Assembly: GCF_963664735.1 (NCBI RefSeq)
Contig: NZ_OY761553.1
Coordinates: forward strand, 2,309,303 to 2,373,302
Source: an uncultured Cohaesibacter sp.
GTDB lineage: Bacteria > Pseudomonadota > Alphaproteobacteria > Rhizobiales > Cohaesibacteraceae
Reading direction: 5' to 3'
Length of the DNA: 64,000 nt
Positions 30,867-40,868 of this stretch are shown here, one piece after another; within the stretch, counting starts at the first letter, position 1; each line of letters begins with the position of its first letter. The translations under genes were made by a program, and so were the position numbers. The notes under the pieces were generated by a model, which was given only the letters and a program-made list of their open reading frames with translations, made no database searches and was not told the DNA's origin.

Positions 30867-32525
30867 TCAAGCCGCCAAAATACGTTTGAGGAAAGCATCC
30901 AGTTCATTCTGAAGGCTGGAACTCTGCTGGTTCATTTGAGAAATCAACCCTTGCATGAGTTCGGACACATCTCCGGTCTGGACGGCACTATCAGAAACTG
31001 CAGCCATGGATCCATTGACGTCTCTGGTTCCCACCGCGGCTTCATTCACATTTCTCGAAATTTCACCGGTCGCAGCATTTTGCTGATCTGTCGCGGCAGC
31101 CATCTCGGTTACGCGAGCCGTAATCGCCTTGACCTTTTCGGCCACATTCACGGTTGCTGAAATCGAATTTGCGGCGGCTGCCTGCATATTGGAAACCTGC
31201 TCCTCGATTTGCTCGGTCGCCTTGGAGGTCTGATTTGCAAGATCCTTCACTTCGGCAGCAACCACAGCAAAGCCCCTGCCTGCTTCACCTGCGCGGGCAG
31301 CTTCAATTGTGGCGTTCAGAGCCAACAGGTTGGTCTGTTCGGCAATATCATTGATGAGCCGCGTTACGCTGCCAATTTCCTGCAAGACATCCTGCAGAGC
31401 AGCAACGGATTTACTCGTGGTCTCAACTTCATTCATCGCCTCGGATGAAAGACTTGCGGACTGGGAAACCTGACCGCTGATTTCGCTAATTGATGCGGCC
31501 AGCTCCTCTGCAGCAGAAGCAACTGTTTGCACATTGTTGCTGGCCACTTGCGAAGCATGAGAAACTTGCTCGGATTTGGTTGCCGTCTCCTTGGAAATTG
31601 CAGACAGTTCCAGGGATTTATCCTGAAGTGTGGCGCATGTGCTGGCCAGCGTACTGGCAATCGTGCCGACAGCCTTTTCGAAATCGTTGGCCAAGCGCTG
31701 CATCTCTGCACGTTTTTCTTCCTGTGCTCTTTCGCGTTCGCGTTCTGCGTTTTGCTCCAGTTGCCGCGTTTGGGCCAAGTTGTCACGGAAAATCAGGAGA
31801 GCAGCATTCATGCGCCCGATTTCATCGCGCCTTTCCTCCTGAGGGATATCGGCCTGCAAATCACCCTGCGACAAAATCTCCGTCGATTTGGTGAGCGCTT
31901 TCAGCGGTCTGGAAATCGCAAGATTGTTGATGATGCCCAAAAGAACCGTGCCAACAACCAACAGGACGAGACCAATCAGAGCAGAATTATAGACCGACTG
32001 CAGCTTGCTGTTCTGCTTTTCGGTTAGCCCGTTGGTGACGTTCTTCAGTTCCAGCAAATAGTCATCGATCATGGCCAGCATTTCGAGCACGCGCGCATTG
32101 CTCTTGCCCGAAACTTCGATCGCTCGTGCCAGGTCAACCCGCATCGGATCGCTCATATAGTCGATCTGGATGTTGGCAAACTCATTGGTCCACGCTTGCC
32201 ATTTCTCGCCAATCTCAGAGGCCTTTGCATTGCCAGACATCTGGCTGAGTTGGTCGCGCAGCATGGCTTCTTCCTTGCGGAACTGCTTAACCTGCGTCAG
32301 GTCTCCGGTTAGCAAGAAGGTCTTCAGCGCCAGATTTTCTTCAACCAGCCGCACACCAAGCTCGCTGAAATCAGCCACCAGCTCATCAACGTCCTGCAGC
32401 TCCTGTACTGTCTTGCGCACTTCATCAGACTGATAAAGACCAATCGTTCCAACCCCGATGCCGATTGAGGCCAAAAGGCAAAAGAATAGGAGACTTTTGA
32501 ATGTCAGGGAAAAATTCTTCAGCAT
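30867..32525 (-). CDS. Methyl-accepting chemotaxis protein
   Basis: A 552-residue chemoreceptor. TM1 is at about 11-30; a helical periplasmic region follows (about 31-183); TM2 is [20 protein letters not shown]; then HAMP (about 207-260) and a long cytoplasmic signalling coiled coil with the tip [20 protein letters not shown]. There is no C-terminal pentapeptide for CheR. It lies 10 bp after one secreted sensor-like gene and about 90 bp before its paralogue, so all three probably form one transcript. Confidence 0.95.
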   Translation of the reverse strand: MLKNFSLTFKSLLFFCLLASIGIGVGTIGLYQSDEVRKTVQELQDVDELVADFSELGVRLVEENLALKTFLLTGDLTQVKQFRKEEAMLRDQLSQMSGNAKASEIGEKWQAWTNEFANIQIDYMSDPMRVDLARAIEVSGKSNARVLEMLAMIDDYLLELKNVTNGLTEKQNSKLQSVYNSALIGLVLLVVGTVLLGIINNLAISRPLKALTKSTEILSQGDLQADIPQEERRDEIGRMNAALLIFRDNLAQTRQLEQNAERERERAQEEKRAEMQRLANDFEKAVGTIASTLASTCATLQDKSLELSAISKETATKSEQVSHASQVASNNVQTVASAAEELAASISEISGQVSQSASLSSEAMNEVETTSKSVAALQDVLQEIGSVTRLINDIAEQTNLLALNATIEAARAGEAGRGFAVVAAEVKDLANQTSKATEQIEEQVSNMQAAAANSISATVNVAEKVKAITARVTEMAAATDQQNAATGEISRNVNEAAVGTRDVNGSMAAVSDSAVQTGDVSELMQGLISQMNQQSSSLQNELDAFLKRILAA

Positions 32526-32535
32526 GTCAGCCTCT

Positions 32536-33138
32536 CTATTTCTTGAACGATTGACGGCGCATGAATTCGGTCAGATTGACCTCGACCGTAGCTGCCCCGA
32601 TGACCCTTTTCGAAATTGGATCGACAAGGCTCTTGTTCACTTGGGCACGCCAGAAATGGTAGGTATCATCCCATGAGGGCTCACCCACATAGATTGCATC
32701 GGCACCGACCTTGACGGTCTTTTCAAACTTGGCTTCATCACCTTGCCACAGGTCTGTTGTGACCATGGCGGTTCCGACATTCAGACCGCGCTGATCCATC
32801 ACGAAGATCTCGACAAACATTCCTTTGGATTCGGATTGCATTCGCATGAGATAAATGGATAGAGGCTTGCGCAGCATCGTGAGAATAACGGGCTGCTGAT
32901 CGCTTTGCGTTTCAGCGCGCCATTCCTTATCCATGGCCTGAATTTCTTCCAGGGTTAACTTGGTATATTTCTCATTCTGCAACCTGACCCCTCGATAGAC
33001 GATGTCGGCCTCAAGCCACTCGTCGACAGAGACAAGAAGATCCTGCAGATCTGCATCTCTTAGTTCTGGCGGAGAATTGGCTAATACATGGCTACTAAGT
33101 AGAATAGAAAATATAATACCGATAACTCTAATCATCAT
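32536..33138 (-). CDS. Secreted sensor-like protein, paralogue 2 (Cache-like)
   Basis: A 200-residue secreted protein with signal peptide [20 protein letters not shown]. It is a paralogue of the product of 30166-30774: both have MDxxGLNVG, a WQGDEAKF block, a WDDT segment and end in [12 protein letters not shown]. It is the first gene of the operon, with AGGTGG before the ATG, and ends 10 bp before the chemoreceptor. Family-level function is unknown. Confidence 0.75.
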   Translation of the reverse strand: MMIRVIGIIFSILLSSHVLANSPPELRDADLQDLLVSVDEWLEADIVYRGVRLQNEKYTKLTLEEIQAMDKEWRAETQSDQQPVILTMLRKPLSIYLMRMQSESKGMFVEIFVMDQRGLNVGTAMVTTDLWQGDEAKFEKTVKVGADAIYVGEPSWDDTYHFWRAQVNKSLVDPISKRVIGAATVEVNLTEFMRRQSFKK

Positions 33139-33670
33139 TTTTCCACCTGAACTCTAAACTAAAGGTGGTGCTATTATTTTTCTCACTATTTAATATTTCA
33201 TTTTGTTCATGAGTGATAATTCACTTAGCTACCAAAAGCACTTTTGTATATTTCCATTCAAAACTATAAAAACAGTCGAAATTTACTTTTGGCATATATT
33301 TATCAATTAGTTACAGATATTTATGATATATATACCCTCTCCAAAATCACAAATAATATATTGAATTTAGATCTTTAGTTTATCGATTTCTCGTATATGA
33401 TTTTACATATTTCGCCATTTTTGATGAGACATGACATACATTAGCCACCAACACTCATTTAAACTTCGTTTTATACTTAATAAAGTGGAAGTTTTTATTA
33501 GTTTTAATCTTATGCGAGGCACAAAACCAGACCCGCACCATTTCTACCAATCCAGACGCTGTTTCGGATCAGGCAGAATGCGTTTTTGGAAATGAAAAAT
33601 AGCCGCTGGACGCCCGTTTGTTCCGCGCGGTTTTCTTTTGTGCTTTTGGGGAGGAGATACAAGGGACAAG
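33139..33670. other. AT-rich intergenic region
   Basis: About 530 bp upstream of the chemosensory operon, very AT-rich at 33170-33500. It must hold the operon promoter. Open frames at 33510-33800 are antisense to tRNA-His. No structure beyond AT tracts was identified. Confidence 0.45.
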
Positions 33671-33747
33671 TGGTACAGTCGGGTGGATTCGAACCACCGG
33701 CCTTCGGAGCCACAATCCGACGCTCTAACCAACTGAGCTACGACTGC
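33671..33747 (-). tRNA. tRNA-His (anticodon GTG), no encoded G-1
   Basis: A 77-nt cloverleaf on the minus strand: acceptor GCAGTCG with CGACTGT (G1-U72), anticodon GTG at 33711-33713, T arm GGTGGTTCGAATCCACC, discriminator A73 and encoded CCA. The base before G1 is T, so the usual G-1 is not encoded. Loss of G-1 with A73 and U72 is a known trait of a group of alphaproteobacteria. Confidence 0.96.
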
Positions 33748-33889
33748 ATGGTACCCTGTAGTGCGCTGTTTTTTAGGGAAGCTTGACACAAAATGCAAGA
33801 GCAGATTTCAGGACTTCCCACAGCTTGTCAATAAATCGTCACCAGAGTCTGCTTATACCGGCGCAAATCAGGGCCTGTTGCTGCCCCGT

Positions 33890-34273
33890 TTAGGCGCCAT
33901 CAGTTTTGACAGAATCAGTTGAAGCGTCCTTCCATTCGGAGATAACCTCGATTGCCAGTTCATTGAATCGCATCAATTGGGTTCGAGCATAATCGGTCTG
34001 CAAAAAGACCATCTGCCCAATGTCTTCCGCCTTATTGAGATCGGATGCCAGCGTAAAGGTGTCCCTTGCGCATTCATCCATAGCCGAAAAGACTCTTTTG
34101 TTGGCGCGCTTTATTCCGACATGCAGATTTTTGTTATGCTCTTCAAAGCACCCCGAGGCTTCGTGCGCCAAGACATAAAACTCTTCATAGCCACTTCGAG
34201 CCTGCTCAATGCCTTTTTCTGCAAGTTCACGCAACTCTGAAGGAATCCCGAACATTCCCGCGTCTGAAGTCAT
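33890..34273 (-). CDS. Phasin-family protein
   Basis: A 126-residue amphipathic helical protein like alphaproteobacterial phasins, which coat polyhydroxyalkanoate granules (RELAEKGIEQARSGYEEFYV then helices to TDYARTQLMRFNELAIEV). The ATG at 34273 has AGGAG at good spacing; an in-frame start 81 bp upstream would run through a TGC-rich regulatory-looking segment. No PHA synthase is in the window. Phasin-like proteins without PHA roles exist, so the name is by family. Confidence 0.75.
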   Translation of the reverse strand: MTSDAGMFGIPSELRELAEKGIEQARSGYEEFYVLAHEASGCFEEHNKNLHVGIKRANKRVFSAMDECARDTFTLASDLNKAEDIGQMVFLQTDYARTQLMRFNELAIEVISEWKDASTDSVKTDGA

Positions 34274-34637
34274 TAGGCCATCTCCTAGAATCAAGCTTTG
34301 AGTTTCAAAGTTTGTGCAGCGCAGCATATTGCAAAGAATTGTGCATCGCAACATTGTTTCCCATAACTTGTCCGCTTAGATGGGGCGAAGGCGACTAATT
34401 ATATTTCAAACACTCACAAGACTGGTAAAAATCCCTATGCATCGGGCCGAGAGATGATTTATAATTTGTTAAGGAATTCAGCTTGGGCAGATTAACCATG
34501 CTGCTTCTTTGCCGGGGCAATTTTGTTCGAAATATTGGACCTTGCCGGACGAAAATGTAATAACAGTTTATTAACATAACCCATAGTCCGGAAACACTTT
34601 GTTAAGTGTTTCTCGCAATCTGCAAGATTTTATAACC
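34274..34637. other. Divergent intergenic region, phasin / histidine kinase
   Basis: It should hold promoters for both genes. The phasin side has the TGC-rich block at 34312-34353. AT-rich stretches occur near 34450 and 34560. No other element is clear. Confidence 0.45.
34312..34353. promoter_or_regulatory. TGC/GCA-rich block upstream of the phasin gene
   Basis: TTGTGCAGCGCAGC, TTGCAA and TTGTGCATCGCAACA follow one another within 42 bp. PhaR repressors of PHA genes bind TGC/GCA-rich sites, so this is a candidate PhaR operator; there is no direct evidence. Confidence 0.4.
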
Positions 34638-37600
34638 ATGCCAGCTTTCCAATCGGCTTCTTTGGCCAAACCATTCTTGACGCTATCGGCGCATCCTACA
34701 ATAGGAGCTGTGCTGCTGGACACGCGCCCGGCATGGGTGTGGAATGCTGAAGGCAATCGCATATTATGGGCAAATGCTGCCGGAGTGCTGTTTTTTGGTG
34801 AAACCAGCATGGAGGCGCTTTTAAGCCGCAGCTTTGGAGATGTCCACCCTGCCCGTCGCCATTTGGCGCGCTTGGCCCGCAACGCTCGCACAGATTCTCC
34901 AACGCTCGACAAGCTTCGTTTCTTTCTGGGCCTTTCTCCGATAGCGCTTTCTTGCCTTTGCAAAAAGCTTAAGGTCGGAGGAGAGACGGTGCTTCTGGTT
35001 TTATCAACCGAGCTCCTTGAAGATATCGAAGGCCTGAAAGAAAGCGCCCTTAATGACGACAAGGCTGGCACGGTGCTCCTTGATGCGCTGGCCGGAGAGA
35101 AAGACCTGTTTTCAGCCCTGCTCGATCAGGATGGACAAGTCATGGCGTCATCTGAGGGATTTGTACCCTTTGGTAAAAACGCCGTTGCTCTTGGCAAGCT
35201 CATGGCAAAGGTCGATGAAGAGGAACGCTTTGCAAGCGGATCCCTGCCCTTTGTTGACAGCCAAACCGACGCGGCCATTGCGCGCATATCAGATGATGAG
35301 CAAGCCCGTTATCTGTTACTGGTGCGAAACCCAGCCAGCCCTCTGCCCGCTGATGAGCCTCTTGGCAACCCCTTTGCCGAACTGGAATCGGATAATCAGG
35401 CAGTTGAGGAGCAAGCCTTTGCTGAAGCAGAAGCCGATGTCTTTGAAGACCATTTCGGGCTAAACGAGCTGACCGAAATCGAGACCCGGCGCCTTGATGG
35501 TCCCGACAAGCTGCAAGATAAAAATTACAAGACCTTTGAAGCCGATGATAGCAGCTTGCCGCCGGTTGACACTTATCTTGATCCGATCACGGGCACTGAA
35601 GTTCTGCAAAGTAATCAGGATCCGGAAAGCCAAGTGGTTTCCATTGGGTCAGGTTCATCAAATGGCGCAAGCGGGAATGTCTATAAACTTGAGTTTCCCC
35701 ATAGCAAAAAGGCAAGCTCCAGCCCCCGTTCCACTCATTCTGATCACGATCAGAGTGATGCCTCACAAAAATGCGGAGGTCAGCATCACTTTGTTTGGGA
35801 AAGTGATGAGATCGGCCGCTTCAAATTTGTCTCCGAGGAATTGTCAAATACCGTCGGAGAGGAGAATGCAGACATCATCGGTCTGACATGGCCCGAAATT
35901 GCAAGCCGCCTTGAGCTTGATCCGGACGGAGAAGTTACCGCGGGTTTTGAGTCCAGAGACACATGGGCGAGCCTTTATGTCTGGTGGCCGGTTGAGAATA
36001 GGGATTATCGGATTGCAGTCGAGCTGACCGGGCTTCCCATCTATGGAAATGCCCACGGTTTTCAGGGATATCGTGGATTTGGCCACTGCATCCCCAACCA
36101 ACGCCGATCAGCATCTGCAAGCGAGAGCATTGATGGACAGGAAAAGTCCGGAGATGCGCTTGATACCAGTGACGCAGAACCAGAACAGAGCCTGAAGCCA
36201 GAAGCCTCTGTCATCCAGCCACCATTTGCTCAGCTTGAAGAGCTGATCTCTTCAGACTTACTCAAAGCCGCAAAGAATGCCGTAACAACCACGACAGAAC
36301 TGATTTCGCCCGAGGAGCCAAGCGTAACGGGACAAGCGCTTGATGCATCGGTCGAAACAACGGGGGTGATAGCCGTGTGTGAAGATAGAGAGAAGGGACT
36401 GGAAAGCAACAATAGCAACAATAGCGACCAGACTATTCATGTCATAGATGAACATGAAACCAAGGCAAATGATGGCGACAGCGCCGAGACCATTAAGTCG
36501 CAAAGAGACCGTGTTGGCTCGCTTTTGAGCGGACATGGTGAAGGCGTGAAAGAAATTGCCGTCCTTGCTCAGGGAACCAAGACCTTAGGGGAAGGTGCCA
36601 GAGAAGATAAAAAGCTCAGTGCTGGCGAAAAGCATGCGTTCGAAGAGATAGCAAATGCACTCTCTGACGAGACTTTCGAAAGCCGCCTGCCCGCTGAAGA
36701 TCTGGACGAAGATTATGAAGAACTGGACTCGTTCTCCGATGAGGAGGAAGAGGATCAGGACGAGGACAATTCCGCAAAAGATGATGCTACCGCGTCTGAG
36801 CTTGGCGAGAGGATTTCCTCTATCCTGACCGAAGCACATCAAGAGGCACAGCAAAAGGCATCGCCAACACCTGATACAGCTTCGGCTCCAGCGCCTGCAC
36901 CAGGTAAAGAACAGCTTCACACAGAAAGTGGCCATAAGGCCCCCGTGAGAATTGCTTCACGCTCAGCCAAACCCGAAGAAAAACACTCTGCTCTGCCATT
37001 TCAATCATCCAAGGCATCTCTTGGTGATATGCTCAAAGCGCGGGAACGGCGCGACGATGGCCATAAATCGGCAACAAGCAAAGCTCTGCTCGAAATGTTC
37101 GCCATTGATCCCAAGCTCAAGATGCTGCATGAAAAGGCATCTTCTGCAAAACCGCAGCCTCCGGCAGCCCCCCCAAAGCATGAGGAAGCCTCTGCGGACG
37201 AGGAAACTGATATCAGTGACGATGCCCATGTTAATACGGATCTGGCAAGCAGCACTGCCGTAGAAACCGCGCCTTGTGAGGATCATACCGCGGAGAAGGA
37301 CGCTCAAGATTGCGGCCAAACGCGGGGGCATGAGCCTCTTTCGGGGGCGGATCCATCGACAGAGCCGGCTCCATTGACAGAGAAAGACCAGAGCGCAGAA
37401 GCGGCCCCGCAAGATGAGGAGGGGGCTCCTATCCTTGCGGCTTCTCAGCCCGATGTTTCTCAGCCAGATAATATGCCAGATGGCTCCATTGACGAAGATA
37501 GTCTGGATGAACCCGTGGTTTCGTCCAGCCATTTTGTCATTTCCGCTTTTGGCGATGACGATGCCTTTGAAGAAGATGCAGACATTGTTGCCCCTCAAGA

Positions 37601-39224
37601 AGACTTTGATAGTTTGATTCATGCCGATGCAGTCCCGTCGGAAAGCTCCGCAGCGCTAACTGCTGCGACTGTTGCGGGCGTGGCGGCCCTTAACGGTGGA
37701 AGCCTGTGGGATCAACGAGACAAGTCGTCTCCCCTCATCGATCTCCTTAACAAGTTACCTAGCGCCATTGTCGTTTCGGCTAAAAGCAACGTTCTGTTCG
37801 CCTCCAAAAAGGCACTGCGACTGCTCGACTATGCCTCCACCGAAGCGTTCCAAGCAGCGGGTGGCATGGAGGGCCTTTTTGAGGGGCGCCCCGGTGATTG
37901 GCTGACCAAGACCGAAGGACGTACAACGCTTCGCAGGGAAAATGGTGCACCAATTTCCGTTCAGGCTCATATTTCTTCCATCAATTGGGGGGACCAGCCT
38001 GCTGCCATGCTTTGCTTTGAAGAGACTCCGATTGAGCCCCCGTCCACGGGTGTTTCCGAAGAAGACGAAAAGATTGCTGAACTGGAGGCTATTCTCGATA
38101 CGGCGACAGACGGAGTGCTGGTGCTGGACCGCGAGGGCCGCATTCTGCGCATGAACCACTCTGCCGAAGCCCTGTTCGAGGTGGACCGGCACAAGATTGC
38201 AGGAAGCCTCTTTGTCGAGCTGTTGGCGCAAGAAAGCCAAAAGGACGCGCTGGCCTATCTGGACAGGCTGAAAAGCAACGGGCTTGCAAGCATGCTCAAT
38301 GGCGGACAGGAAATCATCGGGCAGCTCAAATCCGGTGGGCTCATTCCTCTGGTCATGACCATGGGGCGCGTCTCCATTCCGGGCACCAACCGGTTTTGTG
38401 CCGTGTTGCGCGACGTAACCGAGTGGAAACGGGCTCAAGAGGAGCTCATGGCGCAGAAGCTGCGCGCCGAGGACGCCAGCAAGAAAAAATCCGAGTTTCT
38501 TGCAAAGGTCAGCCATGAAATTCGCACCCCGCTCAATGCCATTATCGGCTTTTCCGATGTAATGATGGAAGAGCGTTTCGGCGCCATCGGGCAAGAGCGC
38601 TACAAGGATTATCTCAAGGATATCAAGCTCTCTGGCACGCATATCATGAGCTTGCTCAATGATCTGCTCGATCTTTCCAAGGTCGAGGCTGGCAAGATGG
38701 AGCTGCATTTCGAAGCCGTGCAGATCAACTGGCTGGTAGCCGAATGCGTCGGCATCATGCAACCTCAAGCCAACCGCAGCCAGATCATTATCAGGACGTC
38801 GACATCATCGCGCCTGCCAGATGTCGTGGCAGATCGCCGCTCGTTGCGCCAGATCATCCTCAACATCCTGTCCAATGCGGTTAAGTTCAACCATGCAGGC
38901 GGGCAGGTGATCGTTTCCACAACGCAGCAGGAAAGCGGAGATGTCATGTTGCGCATTCGGGACACCGGCATTGGCATGAGCAAGGACGAGATCAAGCAGG
39001 CACTCGAACCGTTCCGCCAGATTTCTCCAACCACACGCAGCGCCGCAGAGGGCACTGGCCTTGGTTTGCCATTGACCAAAGCGCTGACGGAGGCAAACAA
39101 GGCTCGGCTCAATCTTTCGAGCAAAAGGGATCTTGGCACGTTGGTCGAAGTGATCTTCCCGTCAGAACGCGTTGTTGAGGCAACGCCAGAACCGATGTGC
39201 GCTGAAACCGAGACGGTCAGCTAG
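34638..39224 (+). CDS. Large PAS-domain histidine kinase (PdhS/PleC/DivJ type)
   Basis: A 1528-residue kinase. An N-terminal PAS-like part has RPAWVWNAEGNRILWANAAG; a second PAS-like part lies near 390-480. A Glu/Asp/Ser/Ala-rich, probably disordered region of about 500 residues (roughly 490-1010) follows, then two PAS domains, HisKA with SHEIRTPLNAIIGFSDVM, and HATPase_c with NILSNAVKFN, DTGIGM and GTGLGLPLTKAL. The catalytic end is that of the PdhS/PleC/DivJ kinases acting on DivK in the alphaproteobacterial cell cycle. No membrane segment is seen. ATG 34638 is chosen over an upstream in-frame TTG; neither has a strong ribosome site. Brucella PdhS is about 500 residues shorter. Confidence 0.85.
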   Translation: MPAFQSASLAKPFLTLSAHPTIGAVLLDTRPAWVWNAEGNRILWANAAGVLFFGETSMEALLSRSFGDVHPARRHLARLARNARTDSPTLDKLRFFLGLSPIALSCLCKKLKVGGETVLLVLSTELLEDIEGLKESALNDDKAGTVLLDALAGEKDLFSALLDQDGQVMASSEGFVPFGKNAVALGKLMAKVDEEERFASGSLPFVDSQTDAAIARISDDEQARYLLLVRNPASPLPADEPLGNPFAELESDNQAVEEQAFAEAEADVFEDHFGLNELTEIETRRLDGPDKLQDKNYKTFEADDSSLPPVDTYLDPITGTEVLQSNQDPESQVVSIGSGSSNGASGNVYKLEFPHSKKASSSPRSTHSDHDQSDASQKCGGQHHFVWESDEIGRFKFVSEELSNTVGEENADIIGLTWPEIASRLELDPDGEVTAGFESRDTWASLYVWWPVENRDYRIAVELTGLPIYGNAHGFQGYRGFGHCIPNQRRSASASESIDGQEKSGDALDTSDAEPEQSLKPEASVIQPPFAQLEELISSDLLKAAKNAVTTTTELISPEEPSVTGQALDASVETTGVIAVCEDREKGLESNNSNNSDQTIHVIDEHETKANDGDSAETIKSQRDRVGSLLSGHGEGVKEIAVLAQGTKTLGEGAREDKKLSAGEKHAFEEIANALSDETFESRLPAEDLDEDYEELDSFSDEEEEDQDEDNSAKDDATASELGERISSILTEAHQEAQQKASPTPDTASAPAPAPGKEQLHTESGHKAPVRIASRSAKPEEKHSALPFQSSKASLGDMLKARERRDDGHKSATSKALLEMFAIDPKLKMLHEKASSAKPQPPAAPPKHEEASADEETDISDDAHVNTDLASSTAVETAPCEDHTAEKDAQDCGQTRGHEPLSGADPSTEPAPLTEKDQSAEAAPQDEEGAPILAASQPDVSQPDNMPDGSIDEDSLDEPVVSSSHFVISAFGDDDAFEEDADIVAPQEDFDSLIHADAVPSESSAALTAATVAGVAALNGGSLWDQRDKSSPLIDLLNKLPSAIVVSAKSNVLFASKKALRLLDYASTEAFQAAGGMEGLFEGRPGDWLTKTEGRTTLRRENGAPISVQAHISSINWGDQPAAMLCFEETPIEPPSTGVSEEDEKIAELEAILDTATDGVLVLDREGRILRMNHSAEALFEVDRHKIAGSLFVELLAQESQKDALAYLDRLKSNGLASMLNGGQEIIGQLKSGGLIPLVMTMGRVSIPGTNRFCAVLRDVTEWKRAQEELMAQKLRAEDASKKKSEFLAKVSHEIRTPLNAIIGFSDVMMEERFGAIGQERYKDYLKDIKLSGTHIMSLLNDLLDLSKVEAGKMELHFEAVQINWLVAECVGIMQPQANRSQIIIRTSTSSRLPDVVADRRSLRQIILNILSNAVKFNHAGGQVIVSTTQQESGDVMLRIRDTGIGMSKDEIKQALEPFRQISPTTRSAAEGTGLGLPLTKALTEANKARLNLSSKRDLGTLVEVIFPSERVVEATPEPMCAETETVS

Positions 39225-39256
39225 GCTTGGTCCCATATCTCTCAAGCATGAAGCAT

Positions 39257-40663
39257 TCAAGATTGGCTCCATGCCTTGACAAGGCGCTTGCAGGCCTCGG
39301 CGAGGTCTGCCCGGTCGCGCGGAGCGGTGACGCAAATCCGCACACCATCAGACAGCATACGACCAGCACAAAAGGTGCTGGCGGGCACAAGATCGACGCC
39401 AGCAGCTTGCGCCAGAGAGGTAAGCTGCTCGCCGCTTTTGTTGCCAAAGAGGCCATTTTTCCCGGCAGGAATCCACAAATGGGGAGCGGCAGGCTTGCGC
39501 CCGATTGCGGGTAGGCCCAGGCGTCGACGGACCAAACCCTGACGCGCCCGCGCTTCCTGTCTTTGCCACTCCATGTGATCGTTCACCGTGCCGCTTTCTA
39601 TCCAGTCAGAGGCCAATTCCAGCATAATGGGGGCGGTCATCCAGCTTGTTACATGAACCAACTCGTCCGGTTCGAAATTGGTATCCCAGGAACGCGGTTT
39701 GCCCTCGTCAAAGGCGACAATCACATAGCCGAAACGCAAGCCCGGAGCGACAAGCTTTGACAGCCCGCCAACAAGGATAGATCGCCCGGGCAATTGCAAG
39801 CTCAGGGGCGGTTGGCCGGAAAAGCCGCCATAGACATCCTCCTCGATGACCAGCAAATCCTGCTTTTCCGCGATTTGAGCAATGTCGGCACGTCGTTGCC
39901 TGTCCATCGTTGCACCCGTCGGGTTCTGCAAGATGGGACTGACAACAAGCGTGCGAGCTCCGCTGGCTCTGGAGGCCCTGTCGAGATCTTCAGGCAGAAT
40001 CCCCTTTTCATCCATGGCCACAGGCACCAGTCGCAAGCCCATCTGCTTGGCCGCAACTTTCATTCCGGGGAAGGTCAACTCTTCGACCAGAACCGGCAAA
40101 TCCGGCTTTGAAATCATTTGCAAGGCTGCAAACAGGGCCGCTTGGGCTCCAGCACAGGGAAAGATGCTGCTGGAACGTGGATGAAAGCCCCTCGCGCGAC
40201 AAAGTTGGACGACGGCTTCCCTGCTGCGGGCGATCAGTTCGGGGGCATGATATTCCATGACATCGGCCAAGCCGTCCCTTTGCAACAGTTCGGCAAAACA
40301 GCTTTTGACATCCTCACGCGAGAAAGCCGGAGCGGGCTTGATCGTTGAAAGATCGATGGCGTTCGCCGCATGCGGACGGTCAATAGCATAAAGGCTCGTG
40401 GCATTGTTGACTGGCAAGACATAAGTGCCACGCCCCACCTCTCCGGCTATCAGACGCAGCCGCGTGGCTTCCCTGAAAGCTTCGGTGACCGTGGAAAGGT
40501 TGACGTTAAGGGCCCATGCAAGATCGCGCTGGGTCGGCAACCGCGCGCCTTCAGGCAGCACACCACTGCGGATATCCTTTTGCATGGCTTCCACGAGAGC
40601 CCGGTAAATCGGTCCGGAATGTTCTCCCAGATCAGGACACCAGCTGACCTTCTTTTCTTTCAT
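39257..40663 (-). CDS. MocR-family regulator (GntR HTH fused to aminotransferase fold)
   Basis: A 468-residue regulator: an N-terminal GntR winged helix (about 15-80; LPTQRDLAWALNVNLSTVTE) and a C-terminal aspartate aminotransferase-like domain with the PLP lysine in VGGLSKLVAPGLRFGY. GGGAG lies before the ATG. MocR proteins sense PLP adducts of amino compounds. It is divergent from a PLP-dependent dehydratase with ATACAAT repeats between them, so it probably controls that gene and itself. Confidence 0.92.
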   Translation of the reverse strand: MKEKKVSWCPDLGEHSGPIYRALVEAMQKDIRSGVLPEGARLPTQRDLAWALNVNLSTVTEAFREATRLRLIAGEVGRGTYVLPVNNATSLYAIDRPHAANAIDLSTIKPAPAFSREDVKSCFAELLQRDGLADVMEYHAPELIARSREAVVQLCRARGFHPRSSSIFPCAGAQAALFAALQMISKPDLPVLVEELTFPGMKVAAKQMGLRLVPVAMDEKGILPEDLDRASRASGARTLVVSPILQNPTGATMDRQRRADIAQIAEKQDLLVIEEDVYGGFSGQPPLSLQLPGRSILVGGLSKLVAPGLRFGYVIVAFDEGKPRSWDTNFEPDELVHVTSWMTAPIMLELASDWIESGTVNDHMEWQRQEARARQGLVRRRLGLPAIGRKPAAPHLWIPAGKNGLFGNKSGEQLTSLAQAAGVDLVPASTFCAGRMLSDGVRICVTAPRDRADLAEACKRLVKAWSQS

Positions 40664-40713
40664 CGCATGCTCCCAACACATCCCGCATCCGTCTTTTCAG
40701 GACTGACATTCAA

Positions 40714-40772
40714 ATTGTATGGACATCAATATTTCTTGCCCCCCATACAATATAGCATTTGAACCATACAAT
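40714..40772. promoter_or_regulatory. CCATACAAT repeats: likely MocR operator
   Basis: CCATACAAT at 40743-40751 and again at 40764-40772 (21 bp apart, two helical turns), with an inverted copy ATTGTATGG at 40714-40722. They lie between the divergent regulator and dehydratase genes. Direct repeats on one DNA face are typical of GabR/PdxR-type regulators. Confidence 0.7.
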
Positions 40773-40868
40773 ATACTTTGCCATGATTTTTCCAACAAAG
40801 ATTTGCAATGAAGATTATGCCGCTCTGTGATCACGGGTAGCGGTCCGATTTTGAAGGAATGAATTGCC

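Noticed and set aside
33510-33800. Open frames over tRNA-His on both strands
   Set aside because: They are translations through a tRNA gene and its complement, without ribosome sites.
37755-38768. 337-codon minus-strand frame in the kinase gene
   Set aside because: Antisense to PAS/HisKA domains, no ribosome site and no recognisable motif.
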